A DNA stretch of 64,000 nucleotides, taken from assembly GCF_003182275.1 (NCBI RefSeq), contig NZ_QGTR01000005.1:1-64000 (forward strand), written 5' to 3'. Made by a program: the position numbers and the translations under genes. Below are positions 21,815 to 32,176 of this stretch, in pieces. The notes beneath the pieces are model-generated. The model was not told the origin of the DNA and ran no database searches. It saw only the letters and a list, made by a program, of their open reading frames with translations. Source of the stretch: Hoeflea marina. Lineage in GTDB: Bacteria; Pseudomonadota; Alphaproteobacteria; Rhizobiales; Rhizobiaceae. Position 1 is the first letter of the stretch. Each line of letters starts with the position of its first letter.

Positions 21815-24538
21815 ATGGTCAAGTTCGGCAGTATTGCCCGCAAGATTTTCGGCTCGTCCAATGAGCGCCGCATCCGCGGTTACGCCCCGAAAGTTGCAGC
21901 CATCAACGCGCTCGAGCCGGAGACACGGGCGCTTTCCGATGAGGATCTGGCGGCACGCACCGTGCAGTTCCGCGAGCAGTTGGCGGCAGGCACGAAGATC
22001 GACGATCTCCTGGTCCCCGCCTTTGCGGTCGTGCGCGAGGCCGCGCGCCGCGCCATCGGGCTGCGGCCATTTGACGTCCAGCTGATCGGCGGCATGATCC
22101 TGAATGAAAATGCCATTGCCGAGATGAAGACCGGCGAAGGCAAGACCCTGGTGGCGACCCTGGCGGTCTATCTCAATGCCCTGTCGGGCAAGGGCGTGCA
22201 TGTCGTCACCGTCAACGACTACCTTGCCAGCCGCGACGCCGAATGGATGGCGCGGATCTACAGCTTCCTCGGCATGACCACCGGGGTGATCGTACACGGG
22301 CTCGACGACGACGCGCGCCGTGCCGCCTATGCCTGCGACATCACCTACGCCACCAACAACGAACTCGGTTTCGACTATCTGCGCGACAATATGAAGTTCG
22401 AGCGGGCCCAGATGGTCCAGCGCGGCCACCACTATGCGATCGTCGACGAAGTCGACTCGATCCTGGTCGACGAAGCCCGCACGCCGCTGATCATCTCTGG
22501 TCCGCTTGACGACCGCTCGGAGCTGTACAACACCATCGACGCATTCATTCCGATGCTGTCGGAGGAAGATTACGAGATCGATGAAAAGCAGCGCTCGGCC
22601 ACCTTCACCGAGGTCGGCACGGAGAAGCTCGAGAAGCTGCTCAACGAGGCAGGTCTGCTCAAGGGCGAATCGCTCTATGACGTCGAGAACGTCGCCATTG
22701 TCCACCACATCAACAACGCCCTCAAGGCCCATCGGCTGTTCACCCGCGACAAGGACTACATCGTCCGCAACAACGAAATCGTCATCATCGATGAATTCAC
22801 CGGCCGCATGATGCCGGGCCGTCGCTATTCTGAAGGCCAGCATCAGGCGCTCGAAGCCAAGGAGCATGTGCCGATCCAGCCCGAGAACCAGACGCTGGCA
22901 TCGATCACCTTCCAGAACTATTTTCGAATGTACGACAAGCTCGGCGGCATGACCGGCACGGCTTCGACCGAAGCAGAGGAGTTCGGCAACATCTACGGTC
23001 TCGATGTCGTCGAGGTGCCCACCAACGTGCCGATCGCGCGCATCGACGAGGACGACGAGGTCTACCGCACCGTCGAGGAGAAATATCAGGCCATCGTCGA
23101 CGACATCCGCCAGGCGCGCGAGCGCAACCAGCCGGTGCTGGTCGGGACCACCTCCATCGAGAAATCCGAGTTGTTGGCCGAGCTGCTGCGCAAGTCGGGC
23201 ATCGAGGGCTTCCAGGTCCTCAACGCCCGCTACCACGAGCAGGAGGCCTACATCGTCTCCCAGGCCGGCGTCCCGGGCGCAGTCACCATCGCCACCAACA
23301 TGGCCGGCCGCGGCACTGACATCCAGCTCGGCGGCAACGCCGACATGCGCGTTGCAGCCGAATTGGCTGATGTTCCGGCGGGTCCCGAGCGCGTTGCCCG
23401 CGAAGCCCAGATCCGCGCCGAAATCCAGAAGCTCAAGGACGAGGCGCTTGCCGCCGGCGGCCTCTACGTTCTGGCAACCGAACGCCATGAAAGCCGCCGC
23501 ATCGACAACCAGCTGCGTGGCCGCTCCGGCCGCCAGGGCGACCCCGGCCGCTCGAAATTCTTCCTGTCGCTGCAGGACGACCTCATGCGCATCTTCGGCT
23601 CCGAGCGCATGGACGGCATGCTCAAGACCCTGGGTCTCAAGGAAGGCGAGTCCATCGTCCATCCCTGGATCAACAAGGCGCTCGAGCGCGCGCAGAAGAA
23701 GGTCGAGGGACGCAACTTCGATATCCGCAAGAATCTCCTGAAATTCGATGACGTGATGAACGACCAGCGCAAGGTCATCTTCGAGCAGCGCATCGAGCTG
23801 ATGGAAGCCGAGTCGATTTCCGAGACCGTTGCCGACATGCGCCAGGAAGTCATCGACAATCTGGTGACGCTGAGCATTCCCGAACGGGCCTATGCCGAGC
23901 AGTGGAACGTGGCCGACCTGAAGAAGGGCGTCCAGCAGTATCTCAATCTTGATCTTCCGATCGAGGAATGGGCCGCGGAAGAGGGCATTGCAGAGGACGA
24001 CATCCGCGAGCGCATCACCCAGGCCGCCAATCAGGCGGCGGCGGAACGGGCCGAGCGCTTCGGCCCCGACGTGATGACCTATGTGGAAAAATCGCTGGTT
24101 CTCCAGACGCTGGACCATCTCTGGCGGGAACAGCTGGTCAATCTTGATCACCTTCGCTCGGTGGTCGGCTTCCGTGGCTACGCCCAGCGCGATCCGCTGC
24201 AGGAATACAAGGCGGAGGCCTTCGAGCTGTTTCAGGCCCTGCTTGCCAATCTCCGCCAGGCGGTGATGGCGCAGCTGTCGCGGGTCGAGATCGTGCGCGA
24301 GGCCGCCGAGGCGCCCGAGCCGCAACTCCCCCCGCAGATGGCCGCCCATCATGTGGACGCAAGCACAGGCGAGGACGAGTTCGAGCCCGGACTCCTGTCC
24401 GCGGACACGCGGATCGTGGCACCTGAAGACCGCAACCCGGACGATCCGTCGACCTGGGGCAAGGTCGGTCGCAACGAGCCTTGCCCTTGTGGCTCGGGCA
24501 AGAAGTTCAAGCACTGCCACGGCGTCCTGGAGGCCTGA
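21815..24538 (+). CDS. secA: preprotein translocase ATPase SecA
   Basis: The motor that pushes unfolded preproteins through SecYEG using ATP. It has 907 residues. Walker A is [10 protein letters not shown] near residue 105 and the DEAD-type box is [17 protein letters not shown] near 210. These are followed by the preprotein cross-linking domain, the second nucleotide-binding fold with [15 protein letters not shown], the helical scaffold, and the C-terminal zinc motif [17 protein letters not shown] that binds SecB. The frame is open 165 bases further upstream, but the ATG at 21815 has GAAAGGA ahead of it and matches the family. It is transcribed alone. Confidence 0.97.
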   Translation: MVKFGSIARKIFGSSNERRIRGYAPKVAAINALEPETRALSDEDLAARTVQFREQLAAGTKIDDLLVPAFAVVREAARRAIGLRPFDVQLIGGMILNENAIAEMKTGEGKTLVATLAVYLNALSGKGVHVVTVNDYLASRDAEWMARIYSFLGMTTGVIVHGLDDDARRAAYACDITYATNNELGFDYLRDNMKFERAQMVQRGHHYAIVDEVDSILVDEARTPLIISGPLDDRSELYNTIDAFIPMLSEEDYEIDEKQRSATFTEVGTEKLEKLLNEAGLLKGESLYDVENVAIVHHINNALKAHRLFTRDKDYIVRNNEIVIIDEFTGRMMPGRRYSEGQHQALEAKEHVPIQPENQTLASITFQNYFRMYDKLGGMTGTASTEAEEFGNIYGLDVVEVPTNVPIARIDEDDEVYRTVEEKYQAIVDDIRQARERNQPVLVGTTSIEKSELLAELLRKSGIEGFQVLNARYHEQEAYIVSQAGVPGAVTIATNMAGRGTDIQLGGNADMRVAAELADVPAGPERVAREAQIRAEIQKLKDEALAAGGLYVLATERHESRRIDNQLRGRSGRQGDPGRSKFFLSLQDDLMRIFGSERMDGMLKTLGLKEGESIVHPWINKALERAQKKVEGRNFDIRKNLLKFDDVMNDQRKVIFEQRIELMEAESISETVADMRQEVIDNLVTLSIPERAYAEQWNVADLKKGVQQYLNLDLPIEEWAAEEGIAEDDIRERITQAANQAAAERAERFGPDVMTYVEKSLVLQTLDHLWREQLVNLDHLRSVVGFRGYAQRDPLQEYKAEAFELFQALLANLRQAVMAQLSRVEIVREAAEAPEPQLPPQMAAHHVDASTGEDEFEPGLLSADTRIVAPEDRNPDDPSTWGKVGRNEPCPCGSGKKFKHCHGVLEA

Positions 24539-24651
24539 GCCGATCATTGCGTTGCAGCTGCGGGATGGGTCCATCGTGGACGGATGCGGCGGTCCTGGCT
24601 GAGGCCTGAGCGGCCGGCGCAACGCGCCGACCCGCGCTCCGGGGGGAATAG

Positions 24652-25362
24652 ATGCGCGGAAGCCATGCGCTGGATTACGAGCGGAACCAGGCCTTCAACG
24701 GGCTGGTGCGCTATCTCCATTCCATCCGGTACGGATATCTGATCGAAGCCATCGCCGCCATAGACCGCGGCGAAACATTGCGGATCGTCGACATCGGCTG
24801 CGCCCATGCCAAGGCCTTTGCGGTGCTCGATGCGCGTTTCGCCATCGAGTACACCGGCATTGAGATCGATCCCGAATTCTGTCGGATGGCGCGGCAGAGA
24901 TATGCCGGTTCATCGAACTTCCGCATCATCGAAGGCTCTGCGGAGGACCATCCCGAGCCGCTCGCGGGTTCCGATGCCGTTCTTGCTCTGGAAACCCTGG
25001 AGCATGTCGGTGACGACAAGGTCACCGCGCTTCTGGACAGCATCCGCGCCGCCCGGCCGCAGCTGTTCATGTGTTCTGTGCCCAATGAGATCGGGCCGGC
25101 CCTGCTGATCAAGAATCTCGGATCGTGGGCGACGGGTTACATGCGGCATCGGGAGTACAGCCGGAGGGAAGCCTGGAATGCCGCCCGCGATCGGCTGGAG
25201 CGGCTGCCTCCACACGGGGTGCAGCACAAGGGCTTTGACTGGCGCTGGCTCGCCCATACCCTGCGCCAGCGCTTCATCATCGACCGGGTGCTCTGCTCGC
25301 CTTTTCGATGGTTGCCACGCTCGCTGTCCTTCACGCTCGTGTTCCTCTGCAGGCCGCGCTGA
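24652..25362 (+). CDS. class I SAM-dependent methyltransferase
   Basis: A 236-residue Rossmann-fold methyltransferase: motif I is RIVDIGCAHAKAFAVL near residue 42, the acidic residue is in YTGIEIDPEF, and ALETLEHVGDDKV corresponds to motif II. The C-terminal part has a hydrophobic stretch, SLSFTLVFLC. It lies 134 bases before a flippase gene and the FemAB-like gene, so a role in modifying an envelope glycan or its lipid carrier is likely, but this is inference from position. Confidence 0.82.
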   Translation: MRGSHALDYERNQAFNGLVRYLHSIRYGYLIEAIAAIDRGETLRIVDIGCAHAKAFAVLDARFAIEYTGIEIDPEFCRMARQRYAGSSNFRIIEGSAEDHPEPLAGSDAVLALETLEHVGDDKVTALLDSIRAARPQLFMCSVPNEIGPALLIKNLGSWATGYMRHREYSRREAWNAARDRLERLPPHGVQHKGFDWRWLAHTLRQRFIIDRVLCSPFRWLPRSLSFTLVFLCRPR

Positions 25363-25496
25363 AACAGCAGGGTCGCCGCTTTGCCGGCTCATTCCGCTTG
25401 TCTTTGAATCGGCGGCATTATCACCCGAACCGTTTTTTAACGTCACCGTGCCATCATGCGGGCTCACGAGGTCTTTGAACCGGATCCGCCTGCCCC

Positions 25497-26918
25497 ATGG
25501 CATTGATCGAGACAGCAGGAAGAGTGCTCCCGCCGCGCACCGTCGAGTGGCTGGCGATGCTTGTCCGGCAGTTGGCTGAGGTCATCCGGGGTGAGGATGA
25601 AACCGCGGCCGCCCAGCGCATGGCGCTGATCGCCTTCGGCATCCGCGTTGTCAGCGCGGCCATCGCATTTGCCTCGCAGATCGTGCTCGCCCGCCTGATG
25701 GGCGACTTCGAATACGGCATATTCGTATTCGTCTGGGTGCTGGCGGTCATACTGGGCAATCTTTCCTGCCTTGGCTTCCATACCGCCGTCATCCGGTTCC
25801 TGCCGCAATACCGCGCTGAGGGTGCGGATGACGCAATCCGCGGCCTTGCCGTCACGGCGCGGATCTTTGCCCTCCTGTCAGCAACACTGATAGCCGCCAC
25901 GGGCATTGCGGCGCTTTACCTGCTCGGCGACCGCATCGAGAACTACTATGTGACGCCGCTGTTCATCGGCGCCTTCGCTCTGCCGATGATCGCGCTCGGC
26001 GACGTGCTGGATGGCACCGCGCGCGCCAATGGCTGGGCTGTGTACGCCCTCAGCCCCACCTATATCGTTCGACCGTTGCTGATCCTGATCTTCGTCGTCG
26101 GCGCCATGATGCTCGGCCTTCACACGGATGCCCGCACCGCACTGCTCGCCACGCTCGCCGCCGCCTATCTGACCACCGTCGTGCAATTCGTCGTGATCAC
26201 CCGCAAGCTGTCTCGCCGATTTATGGCGGGGGCGCTGAAGATCCATTTTCGCACCTGGATCGTGGTCGCGCTTCCGATCTTCCTGATCGAAGGCTTCTAT
26301 TTCATGCTGACCAATGCCGACGTGATCATCGTCGGTTTCTACCTGCCGCCTGAAAAGGTCGCTGTCTACTTCGCCGCCGCCAAGACCATGGCCCTGGTTC
26401 ATTTCGTCTTTTTTGCCGTCAAGGCGGCGGCCGCGCCCCGATTCTCGAGCCTCGTCTCGGACGGCGACGCGCCCGGCCTGGCGAAGTTCGCCCGCCAGGC
26501 CGTGCACTGGACCTTCTGGCCCTCGCTCGCCGTCGGCACCGCGGTGATTGCCGCCGGTCCCTTCCTGCTGTCGCTGTTCGGCCCACATTTCGGAGACGGC
26601 CACCCGGTCATGATCATCCTGCTGGCCGGCATCATCGCCAAGGCCACGGTCGGCCCCGGAGAAGTGCTTCTGACCATGGTCGGCGAGCAGAAGATCTGCG
26701 CAGCCATCTATGCCGGCGCGCTCGCGGCCAATATTGGCCTCAATGTCCTGCTGATTCCGATCTATGGCATCGCCGGCGCCGCATTCGCCACGATGGGCGC
26801 GATGATGATCGAGGCCCTGCTGCTGCATCTGATCGTCCGGCGCCGTCTTGGCATTCTGCTGTTCATCGGCGCCCGGTCGCCCGGCACGCCGGTCGATGGC
26901 CGGACCAGGGTGGGATAG
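25497..26918 (+). CDS. polysaccharide flippase, Wzx/MviN-like
   Basis: A 473-residue membrane protein with about 12-14 predicted helices, such as GAFALPMIALGDVLDG and the GIAGAAFATMGAMMIEALLL block near the end. It belongs to the MOP (oligosaccharide flippase) superfamily that moves undecaprenyl-linked glycan units across the inner membrane. The start is taken at the ATG where homology begins (MALIETAGRVLP). It is followed after three bases by the acyltransferase-like gene, so the two are an operon. No polymerase or glycosyltransferase is nearby, so the exported glycan cannot be named. Confidence 0.88.
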   Translation: MALIETAGRVLPPRTVEWLAMLVRQLAEVIRGEDETAAAQRMALIAFGIRVVSAAIAFASQIVLARLMGDFEYGIFVFVWVLAVILGNLSCLGFHTAVIRFLPQYRAEGADDAIRGLAVTARIFALLSATLIAATGIAALYLLGDRIENYYVTPLFIGAFALPMIALGDVLDGTARANGWAVYALSPTYIVRPLLILIFVVGAMMLGLHTDARTALLATLAAAYLTTVVQFVVITRKLSRRFMAGALKIHFRTWIVVALPIFLIEGFYFMLTNADVIIVGFYLPPEKVAVYFAAAKTMALVHFVFFAVKAAAAPRFSSLVSDGDAPGLAKFARQAVHWTFWPSLAVGTAVIAAGPFLLSLFGPHFGDGHPVMIILLAGIIAKATVGPGEVLLTMVGEQKICAAIYAGALAANIGLNVLLIPIYGIAGAAFATMGAMMIEALLLHLIVRRRLGILLFIGARSPGTPVDGRTRVG

Positions 26919-26921
26919 ACC

Positions 26922-28193
26922 ATGTCCAATCCCATCGTTCAGGATAGCGTCGGCAGCCAGGCCAATGCGCTCATCGGTGAATTCGCCCATCTGGAGGCGG
27001 AGCGCCCGCTGGCCGAGCAGGACATCCGGGTCGGGGCCGGGCACCGTCATCTGGCGCTCTATTCGGGACGTTCCGGCTACGGCCTGCAGGAGGAGCTTGA
27101 CTACCTGACCAACCGCGCCATGGAACCCAATGTGTTCTTCTCCGGCCGTTTCCTTGCCCCGGCGATGCCGCGGCTCGAGGATCGCCAGATCCGGCTGATG
27201 CTGATGCGCGACCAGACCGAGAAGTATTCGCGGATGCGGCTGCTCATGCCGTTCTCGATCGAGAAGCCGGGTTTTTCGGTCGGCGCCTCCATCATCCGGG
27301 TATGGTCCAACCCCTTCGGTCCCCTCGGCACGCCGCTGGTCGACGCGGAGGGTGCCGCCGAGACGCTCGACAACCTGCTGGAAGGCCTGGCACGTCCCGA
27401 GCTTGGCCTCCCCGGCATCCTCGTCATTCCCGACCTTCGGCTTGACGGGCCGGTCGCGAGTCTCCTGCGCGCCGTGGCGCTCGGCCGGAACCTTCCCGTC
27501 ACCGACACCGACCGGGTCGAGCGGCCGATGCTCGAAAGCGCGCTCGATGCCGACGAGTACTTCTCCAGGGCGATTTCCCGGCACCATCGGCGCGAGATGC
27601 GGCGGCAATGGCGGCGGCTGTCGGAACAGGGCACGCTCGACTATCATGTCGCCCGTCAGCCTGCGGAAATCCGAGCCCAGCTCGAGGAGTTTCTGACCCT
27701 GGAGGACAGCGGCTGGAAAGGCCGCCGTCGCACCGCGATGGTCTCCGACCGGTATAGGGCCGCTTTCGCGCGCGAGGCCATCAACAGCCTGGCCGAGACC
27801 GACAGCGTCCGCATCCACAGCATCGCGCTCAACGGCGAGACGATCGCATCCATGGTGGTACTGATAACCGCGGGCGATGCCTACACATGGAAGACTGCCT
27901 ATGACGAGACCTATGCCCGCTTCTCGCCCGGCAAGCTGTTGATGGACCGGCTCACGGAATGGCACCTCGATGATCTCAACATCCGCCGCACCGATTCCTG
28001 TGCTGCACCCGACCACCCGATCATGAGCCGGTTCTGGACCGAACGCGTCACCATGGGGACCTTGGTCATCGGGCTCTCGCAGAATCGCGACAGGGATGTC
28101 CGCCAGGTCGCCGCGCAGTTGCACATCTACCGCAACACCCGCAACATGGCCCGCATCCTGCGCGAGAAGATCCGCGGCCTCGCCCGCCGCTGA
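26922..28193 (+). CDS. GNAT-fold acyltransferase, BioF2/FemAB-like (CelD family)
   Basis: A 423-residue cytoplasmic protein with the duplicated GNAT fold of the BioF2-like / CelD group. The core includes RHHRREMRRQWRRLSEQG, a DSGWKGRR block near 270, the segment SMVVLITAGDAYTWKTAYDE and the terminal helix region with GKLLMDRL. Members are usually found in exopolysaccharide or cellulose gene groups and are thought to acylate sugar or lipid intermediates. It lies three bases behind the flippase gene. The exact acceptor is unknown. Confidence 0.83.
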   Translation: MSNPIVQDSVGSQANALIGEFAHLEAERPLAEQDIRVGAGHRHLALYSGRSGYGLQEELDYLTNRAMEPNVFFSGRFLAPAMPRLEDRQIRLMLMRDQTEKYSRMRLLMPFSIEKPGFSVGASIIRVWSNPFGPLGTPLVDAEGAAETLDNLLEGLARPELGLPGILVIPDLRLDGPVASLLRAVALGRNLPVTDTDRVERPMLESALDADEYFSRAISRHHRREMRRQWRRLSEQGTLDYHVARQPAEIRAQLEEFLTLEDSGWKGRRRTAMVSDRYRAAFAREAINSLAETDSVRIHSIALNGETIASMVVLITAGDAYTWKTAYDETYARFSPGKLLMDRLTEWHLDDLNIRRTDSCAAPDHPIMSRFWTERVTMGTLVIGLSQNRDRDVRQVAAQLHIYRNTRNMARILREKIRGLARR

Positions 28194-28220
28194 AACCCGC
28201 AAGCCCCGCGGCACCGAAAC

Positions 28221-29861
28221 CTATCGGCCAGCTTCCGCCTCCTTGACTGCCCGCTGCCTGAGTTCGCGCCGGATCACTTTGCCCGTGGTGGTCAGCGGCA
28301 GGCTGTCGACGAAGCTTATCTCGCGCGGATACTCATGCGCCGACAACCGGGTCTTGACCCACTCGCGGATCCCTACCGTCATGGTTTCGTCGCCCCGCTG
28401 TCCCTCGACGAGTACCACATAGGCCTTGACGATCTCGGTGCGCAATGGATCCGGCTTGCCCACCACAGCCGCCAACGCCACTGCCGGATGCCCGGTCAGG
28501 CAGTCCTCGATCTCCGCCGGGCCGATGCGATAGCCCGAGGAGGTGATAACATCGTCGTCGCGGCCGAAGAAGGAAAAATAGCCGTCCGCATCGCGCACGC
28601 CCTGGTCGCCGGTCAGCAGCCAATCACCGATGAACTTCGACCGGGTGGCTTCCGCATTCTCCCAGTAGCCGATGAACATCACCGGATCGGGCCGCCTGAT
28701 CGCGATCTGACCGGACACTCCATTCGCCACGGGATTGCCTTCATCATCGATGATCGCGACCTCGTGCCCGGCGACCGGCTTGCCGATGGCGCCCCCGCGG
28801 CTCACGCCGCTCGCCGCGCAGGACGACAGCACCAGATTGCATTCGGTCTGGCCATAGAACTCGTTGATCGTCAGGCCGAGTTCGCGCTTGGCCCAGTCGA
28901 AGGTGGACTGGCCCAGCGATTCGCCCCCCGAACCGATGGTCCGGAGATTGAGCGCGTGGCGGCTGCGCGGATCGGCCACTGTCCGCATGATGCGGAGCGC
29001 AGTGGGAGGGATGAAAGCATTGCGCACCTGCATCTCCGCCATGATCCGATAGGCCAGCTCGGGATCGAATTTCTGCGCCGGGGACGCCACCACGGGAACG
29101 CCGAGCAGCAGTCCCGGCAACAGCACGTTGAGCAGTCCCCCGGCCCAGGCCCAGTCGGCCGGCGTCCACAGGCGGTCGCCGGGCTGCGGCAGGAATTCGT
29201 GATGCGTCTGCACGCCGGGAATGTGGCCGATGAGCACCCTGTGGGCGTGCAGCGCGCCCTTGGGTGATCCCGTCGTGCCCGAGGTAAAGATCATCAGCGC
29301 CGGATCGTCGAGGCCGGCTTCGATGATGAGCGGGGCATCGTCCTGCCCGGTCTGCAGTGCCTCGAACCCGGCCTCACCTGCGTCCCCGCCGGTGACCACC
29401 ACATGGTCAAGCGCCGGAGCGGTCTCGCGGATGACGGCAACCTTGTCGCGCCCGGACGGATTGGTGATGATCACGCTGGCGCCCGAAGCGCCCAGCCGGT
29501 GGCTGATGGCCTCGATGCCGAACAGCAGTGCCAGCGGCACGGCGATGGCACCGAGCTTGTAGATCGCCACATGGGCGATGGCCGTCTCAAATCCCTGCGG
29601 CAGCATGATCGCCACACGATCGCCCCGGCGGACGCCGAGCCGCCGCAGGCCGCGGGCGAGGCGGTTCGACCGCAGTGCCAGTTCACCATAGGTCAGAGAT
29701 GTGTGCTGGCCGTCCAGGCTGAAATTCTGCAGGCAGATCCGATCGGGGTCCCGTGCTGCCCATTGGTCGGCCACGGCCGTGCCGATGTTGAAATCGGCGG
29801 GCAGATCCCACGCGAAATCGCGGATCTGCGCCGCATGGTCCTTGTTAGGTGAAAGCAGCAA
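28221..29861 (-). CDS. AMP-binding acyl-CoA synthetase
   Basis: Activates a carboxylic acid with ATP and CoA to acyl-CoA through an acyl-AMP intermediate. It has 546 residues from the chosen start. Motifs are the P-loop IFTSGTTGSPKG, the adenine motif YGQTECN, the GRDDDVITSSGYRIGP hinge and the catalytic lysine in TTTGKVIRRELR. It resembles acetyl/medium-chain acyl-CoA synthetases of rhizobia. The frame is open to 29978, but the extra residues are not family-like; a TTG (LLLSPNKDH) at 29861 is the likely start, which is uncertain. It is divergent from denD. The substrate could not be deduced. Confidence 0.87.
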   Translation of the reverse strand: MLLSPNKDHAAQIRDFAWDLPADFNIGTAVADQWAARDPDRICLQNFSLDGQHTSLTYGELALRSNRLARGLRRLGVRRGDRVAIMLPQGFETAIAHVAIYKLGAIAVPLALLFGIEAISHRLGASGASVIITNPSGRDKVAVIRETAPALDHVVVTGGDAGEAGFEALQTGQDDAPLIIEAGLDDPALMIFTSGTTGSPKGALHAHRVLIGHIPGVQTHHEFLPQPGDRLWTPADWAWAGGLLNVLLPGLLLGVPVVASPAQKFDPELAYRIMAEMQVRNAFIPPTALRIMRTVADPRSRHALNLRTIGSGGESLGQSTFDWAKRELGLTINEFYGQTECNLVLSSCAASGVSRGGAIGKPVAGHEVAIIDDEGNPVANGVSGQIAIRRPDPVMFIGYWENAEATRSKFIGDWLLTGDQGVRDADGYFSFFGRDDDVITSSGYRIGPAEIEDCLTGHPAVALAAVVGKPDPLRTEIVKAYVVLVEGQRGDETMTVGIREWVKTRLSAHEYPREISFVDSLPLTTTGKVIRRELRQRAVKEAEAGR

Positions 29862-30063
29862 GCCGCACTGTCTCCGTGGCTGGAAACTGGCGCACTCGCC
29901 GGTTTCGAAAATTTCGGTATCTCCGCACCGGACAGATATGACATAGTTTTGAGCCGGGCGGCGGACCCTAACAAACATGCCTGGATCTGGAAAGCCAGCC
30001 GCCTTGGCGCTGGCCGCGCCCGAAACAGTTGCCGATTCGACCGTGCCTCAAGGAGCATCCGAC

Positions 30064-31044
30064 ATGAACATCCTCATCATCGGCGCAGCCGGAATGCTCG
30101 GCCGCAAGCTGTCCGGGGCGCTGATTGACCGCGGCGAAATCCTCGGCAGGCGGATCGAATCTCTGGTGCTCGCCGATATCGTAGCGCCGGAAAGGCCGGA
30201 CTTCTCCGGTCCAGTCGAGACCGTCGCAGCAGACCTCTCCATGCCGGGTGTCGCCGAGACGGTGATCGCCTCGCGGCCTGACCTGATCTTCCATCTCGCC
30301 GCCATAGTGTCGGGCGAGGCCGAAGCCGATTTCGAGAAGGGCTATCGGATCAATCTCGACGGCACCCGGATGCTCTTCGAGGCAGTGCGTCTGGCGTCCC
30401 GAAACCAGGCCTATTGCCCGAAATTGGTCTTCACCTCCTCCATCGCCGTCTTCGGCGAACCGTTGCCTGCCATCATCGGCGACGACCAGATCCTCACCCC
30501 GCTGACCAGCTACGGCACGCAGAAGGCGATCGATGAATTGCTGCTCGCCGACTACTCCCGGCGCGGCTTCCTCGACGGTGTCGGCATCCGCCTGCCGACG
30601 ATTTCGGTTCGCCCCGGCAAGCCCAACAAGGCGGCTTCGGGCTTCTTTTCGGGCATCCTGCGCGAACCTTTGGTCGGCCTGGAAGCGGTGCTGCCGGTTG
30701 GCGACGACGTGCGGCACTGGTTTGCCAGCCCGCGCGCGGCGATCGGCTTCCTGCTGCATGCGGCGGAGCTCGACACCGGCAGGCTCGGCGCCCGCCGCAA
30801 CCTGACCATGCCCGGTCTGTCGACGACGGTGGGCGGGCAGATCGAGGCGCTGCGACGAATCGCAGGCGACAAGGCCGTCGCGCTGATCCGCCGCGAGCCC
30901 GACGCCACCATCGGCCCCATCATCTCGGGGTGGCCGAAGAACTTCGATGCGCGCCGCGCTACCGAACTTGGATTCGTCGGCGAACAGAGCTTCGACGACA
31001 TCATCCGGGTGCACATCGAGGACGAACTCGGCGGCAGCATCTGA
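30064..31044 (+). CDS. denD: D-erythronate dehydrogenase
   Basis: An NAD-dependent extended short-chain dehydrogenase of 326 residues. Its family oxidises D-erythronate at C2 to 2-oxo-tetronate. The Rossmann motif is NILIIGAAGMLGRKL at the N terminus, the aspartate DIVAPE selects NAD, and YGTQKAIDELLLADY is the YxxxK site. TSSIAVFGE is also typical. The start ATG at 30064 has AAGGAG nine bases upstream; the open frame further upstream is ignored. otnI follows after 26 bases. The partner kinase OtnK and aldolase OtnC are not in the window. Confidence 0.87.
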   Translation: MNILIIGAAGMLGRKLSGALIDRGEILGRRIESLVLADIVAPERPDFSGPVETVAADLSMPGVAETVIASRPDLIFHLAAIVSGEAEADFEKGYRINLDGTRMLFEAVRLASRNQAYCPKLVFTSSIAVFGEPLPAIIGDDQILTPLTSYGTQKAIDELLLADYSRRGFLDGVGIRLPTISVRPGKPNKAASGFFSGILREPLVGLEAVLPVGDDVRHWFASPRAAIGFLLHAAELDTGRLGARRNLTMPGLSTTVGGQIEALRRIAGDKAVALIRREPDATIGPIISGWPKNFDARRATELGFVGEQSFDDIIRVHIEDELGGSI

Positions 31045-31070
31045 CGCCCTCCCCCAAATGGATACAAGCG

Positions 31071-31847
31071 ATGCCGAAATTTTCAGCCAATCTGGGCTTT
31101 CTCTGGAGAGAGCTGCCGCTGCTCGACCGCATCACTGCAGCTGGCCGCGCCGGATTCCGCGCCGTCGAATTGCATGGACCCTATGACACCGACGCGGCGC
31201 TGGTGCGTGCGGCCTGCGAGGCAAACGCCGTGACGCTTGTCAGCATCAATGCGCCCCATGGCGACGGAGCAAAGGGCGATTTCGGCCTGGGCGCATTGCA
31301 AGGCCGCCGCGACGACTTCAAAGCCTCCATCGAGCAGGCCCTGGCCTATGCGCGAGCCGCAGGCGCTTCCGCCGTTCACGTCCTGGCGGGCATCGTCGCC
31401 GAAGCGGAAAAGCCGCGCGCGAGGGAGATCTTTGAAGACAACCTGGCCTGGGCGGCGCTTCAGGCGCCCGACCTGACACTGCTGCTCGAACCCATCAACC
31501 AGCGCGACGCGCCCGGCTATTTCCACTCCACCACCACCGAGGTGGTGTCGTTGATCGGGACAGTCGGCGCGCCAAATTTGCGGCTTCTTTTCGACGTCTA
31601 CCATGCCGCCATCGGCGAGGGGGACATCCTCACCCGGCTTGAAAGGCTGATGCCGGTCATCGGCCATGTGCAGATCGCCGCTGTCCCCAGTCGCGCCGAG
31701 CCTGACGAGGGCGAGATCGCCTATCCGGCGATCTTCGATGCGCTCGATCGCCACGGCTATGCCGGGTGGGTCGGATGCGAGTACCGGCCCCGCGCCGGAA
31801 CCGATGCCGGCCTCGGCTGGGTCGACCGCCTGGGCGTCAGGCTCTGA
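31071..31847 (+). CDS. otnI: 2-oxo-tetronate isomerase (hydroxypyruvate isomerase family)
   Basis: A TIM-barrel sugar isomerase of 258 residues that should convert 2-oxo-tetronate to 3-oxo-tetronate, the step after DenD. Seen are the N-terminal FSANLGFLWRELPLLDRI, the metal ligand glutamate in LLEPINQRDAPGYF near residue 140, the DVYHAAIGEGD block near 180 and GWVGCEYRP near the end. It follows denD directly, which supports this over hydroxypyruvate isomerase (Hyi). The product would need a kinase and a decarboxylating aldolase found elsewhere. Confidence 0.85.
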   Translation: MPKFSANLGFLWRELPLLDRITAAGRAGFRAVELHGPYDTDAALVRAACEANAVTLVSINAPHGDGAKGDFGLGALQGRRDDFKASIEQALAYARAAGASAVHVLAGIVAEAEKPRAREIFEDNLAWAALQAPDLTLLLEPINQRDAPGYFHSTTTEVVSLIGTVGAPNLRLLFDVYHAAIGEGDILTRLERLMPVIGHVQIAAVPSRAEPDEGEIAYPAIFDALDRHGYAGWVGCEYRPRAGTDAGLGWVDRLGVRL

Positions 31848-31885
31848 CCCAGATATTTGTCGGCACAGCGGCAGGAGGAGAAAAG

Positions 31886-32176
31886 ATGAACCAGATCCGC
31901 TTCGAAGACGGCGGTTTTGAGATCGACGCCGGGCTCATCGCCGAGGGGCTCGGCATCAATGAAGCGGGGCTGCAGGCGGGCATGCACGACGGCTCCATCA
32001 CCAGCCTCACGGAAAAGGGCGTGGGCGACGACGATGGTCGCTATCGGCTGACATTCTTCTCGCCGAGCCGGCGGTTCCGCCTGCTCGTTGATGGTTCGGG
32101 GACCGTGCTGCAACGCTCGACGATCGATTTCGGCGACCGGCCGCTTCCCGCTTCCGCCCGCCGCCCAGGCGGCTGA
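31886..32176 (+). CDS. DUF6522 family protein
   Basis: A 96-residue protein of a small alphaproteobacterial family of unknown function. Family features are the start FEDGGFEIDAGLIAEGLG, the centre GRYRLTFFSPSRRFRLLVD and the end STIDFGDRPLP. It is soluble, with no signal peptide. The ATG has GGAGGAG eight bases ahead. It sits 38 bases after otnI, but no functional link to C4-acid catabolism is evident. Confidence 0.65.
   Translation: MNQIRFEDGGFEIDAGLIAEGLGINEAGLQAGMHDGSITSLTEKGVGDDDGRYRLTFFSPSRRFRLLVDGSGTVLQRSTIDFGDRPLPASARRPGG

Noticed and set aside
21410-24622. An open frame of over 1,000 codons antisense to secA
   Set aside because: It mirrors the secA coding strand, has no family resemblance, and is rich in leucine, valine, alanine and histidine as expected from reverse reading of GC-rich codons.
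25878-28214. A 778-codon open frame opposite the flippase and acyltransferase genes
   Set aside because: Low-complexity antisense translation rich in D, G, R and H; both plus-strand genes have clear family motifs.
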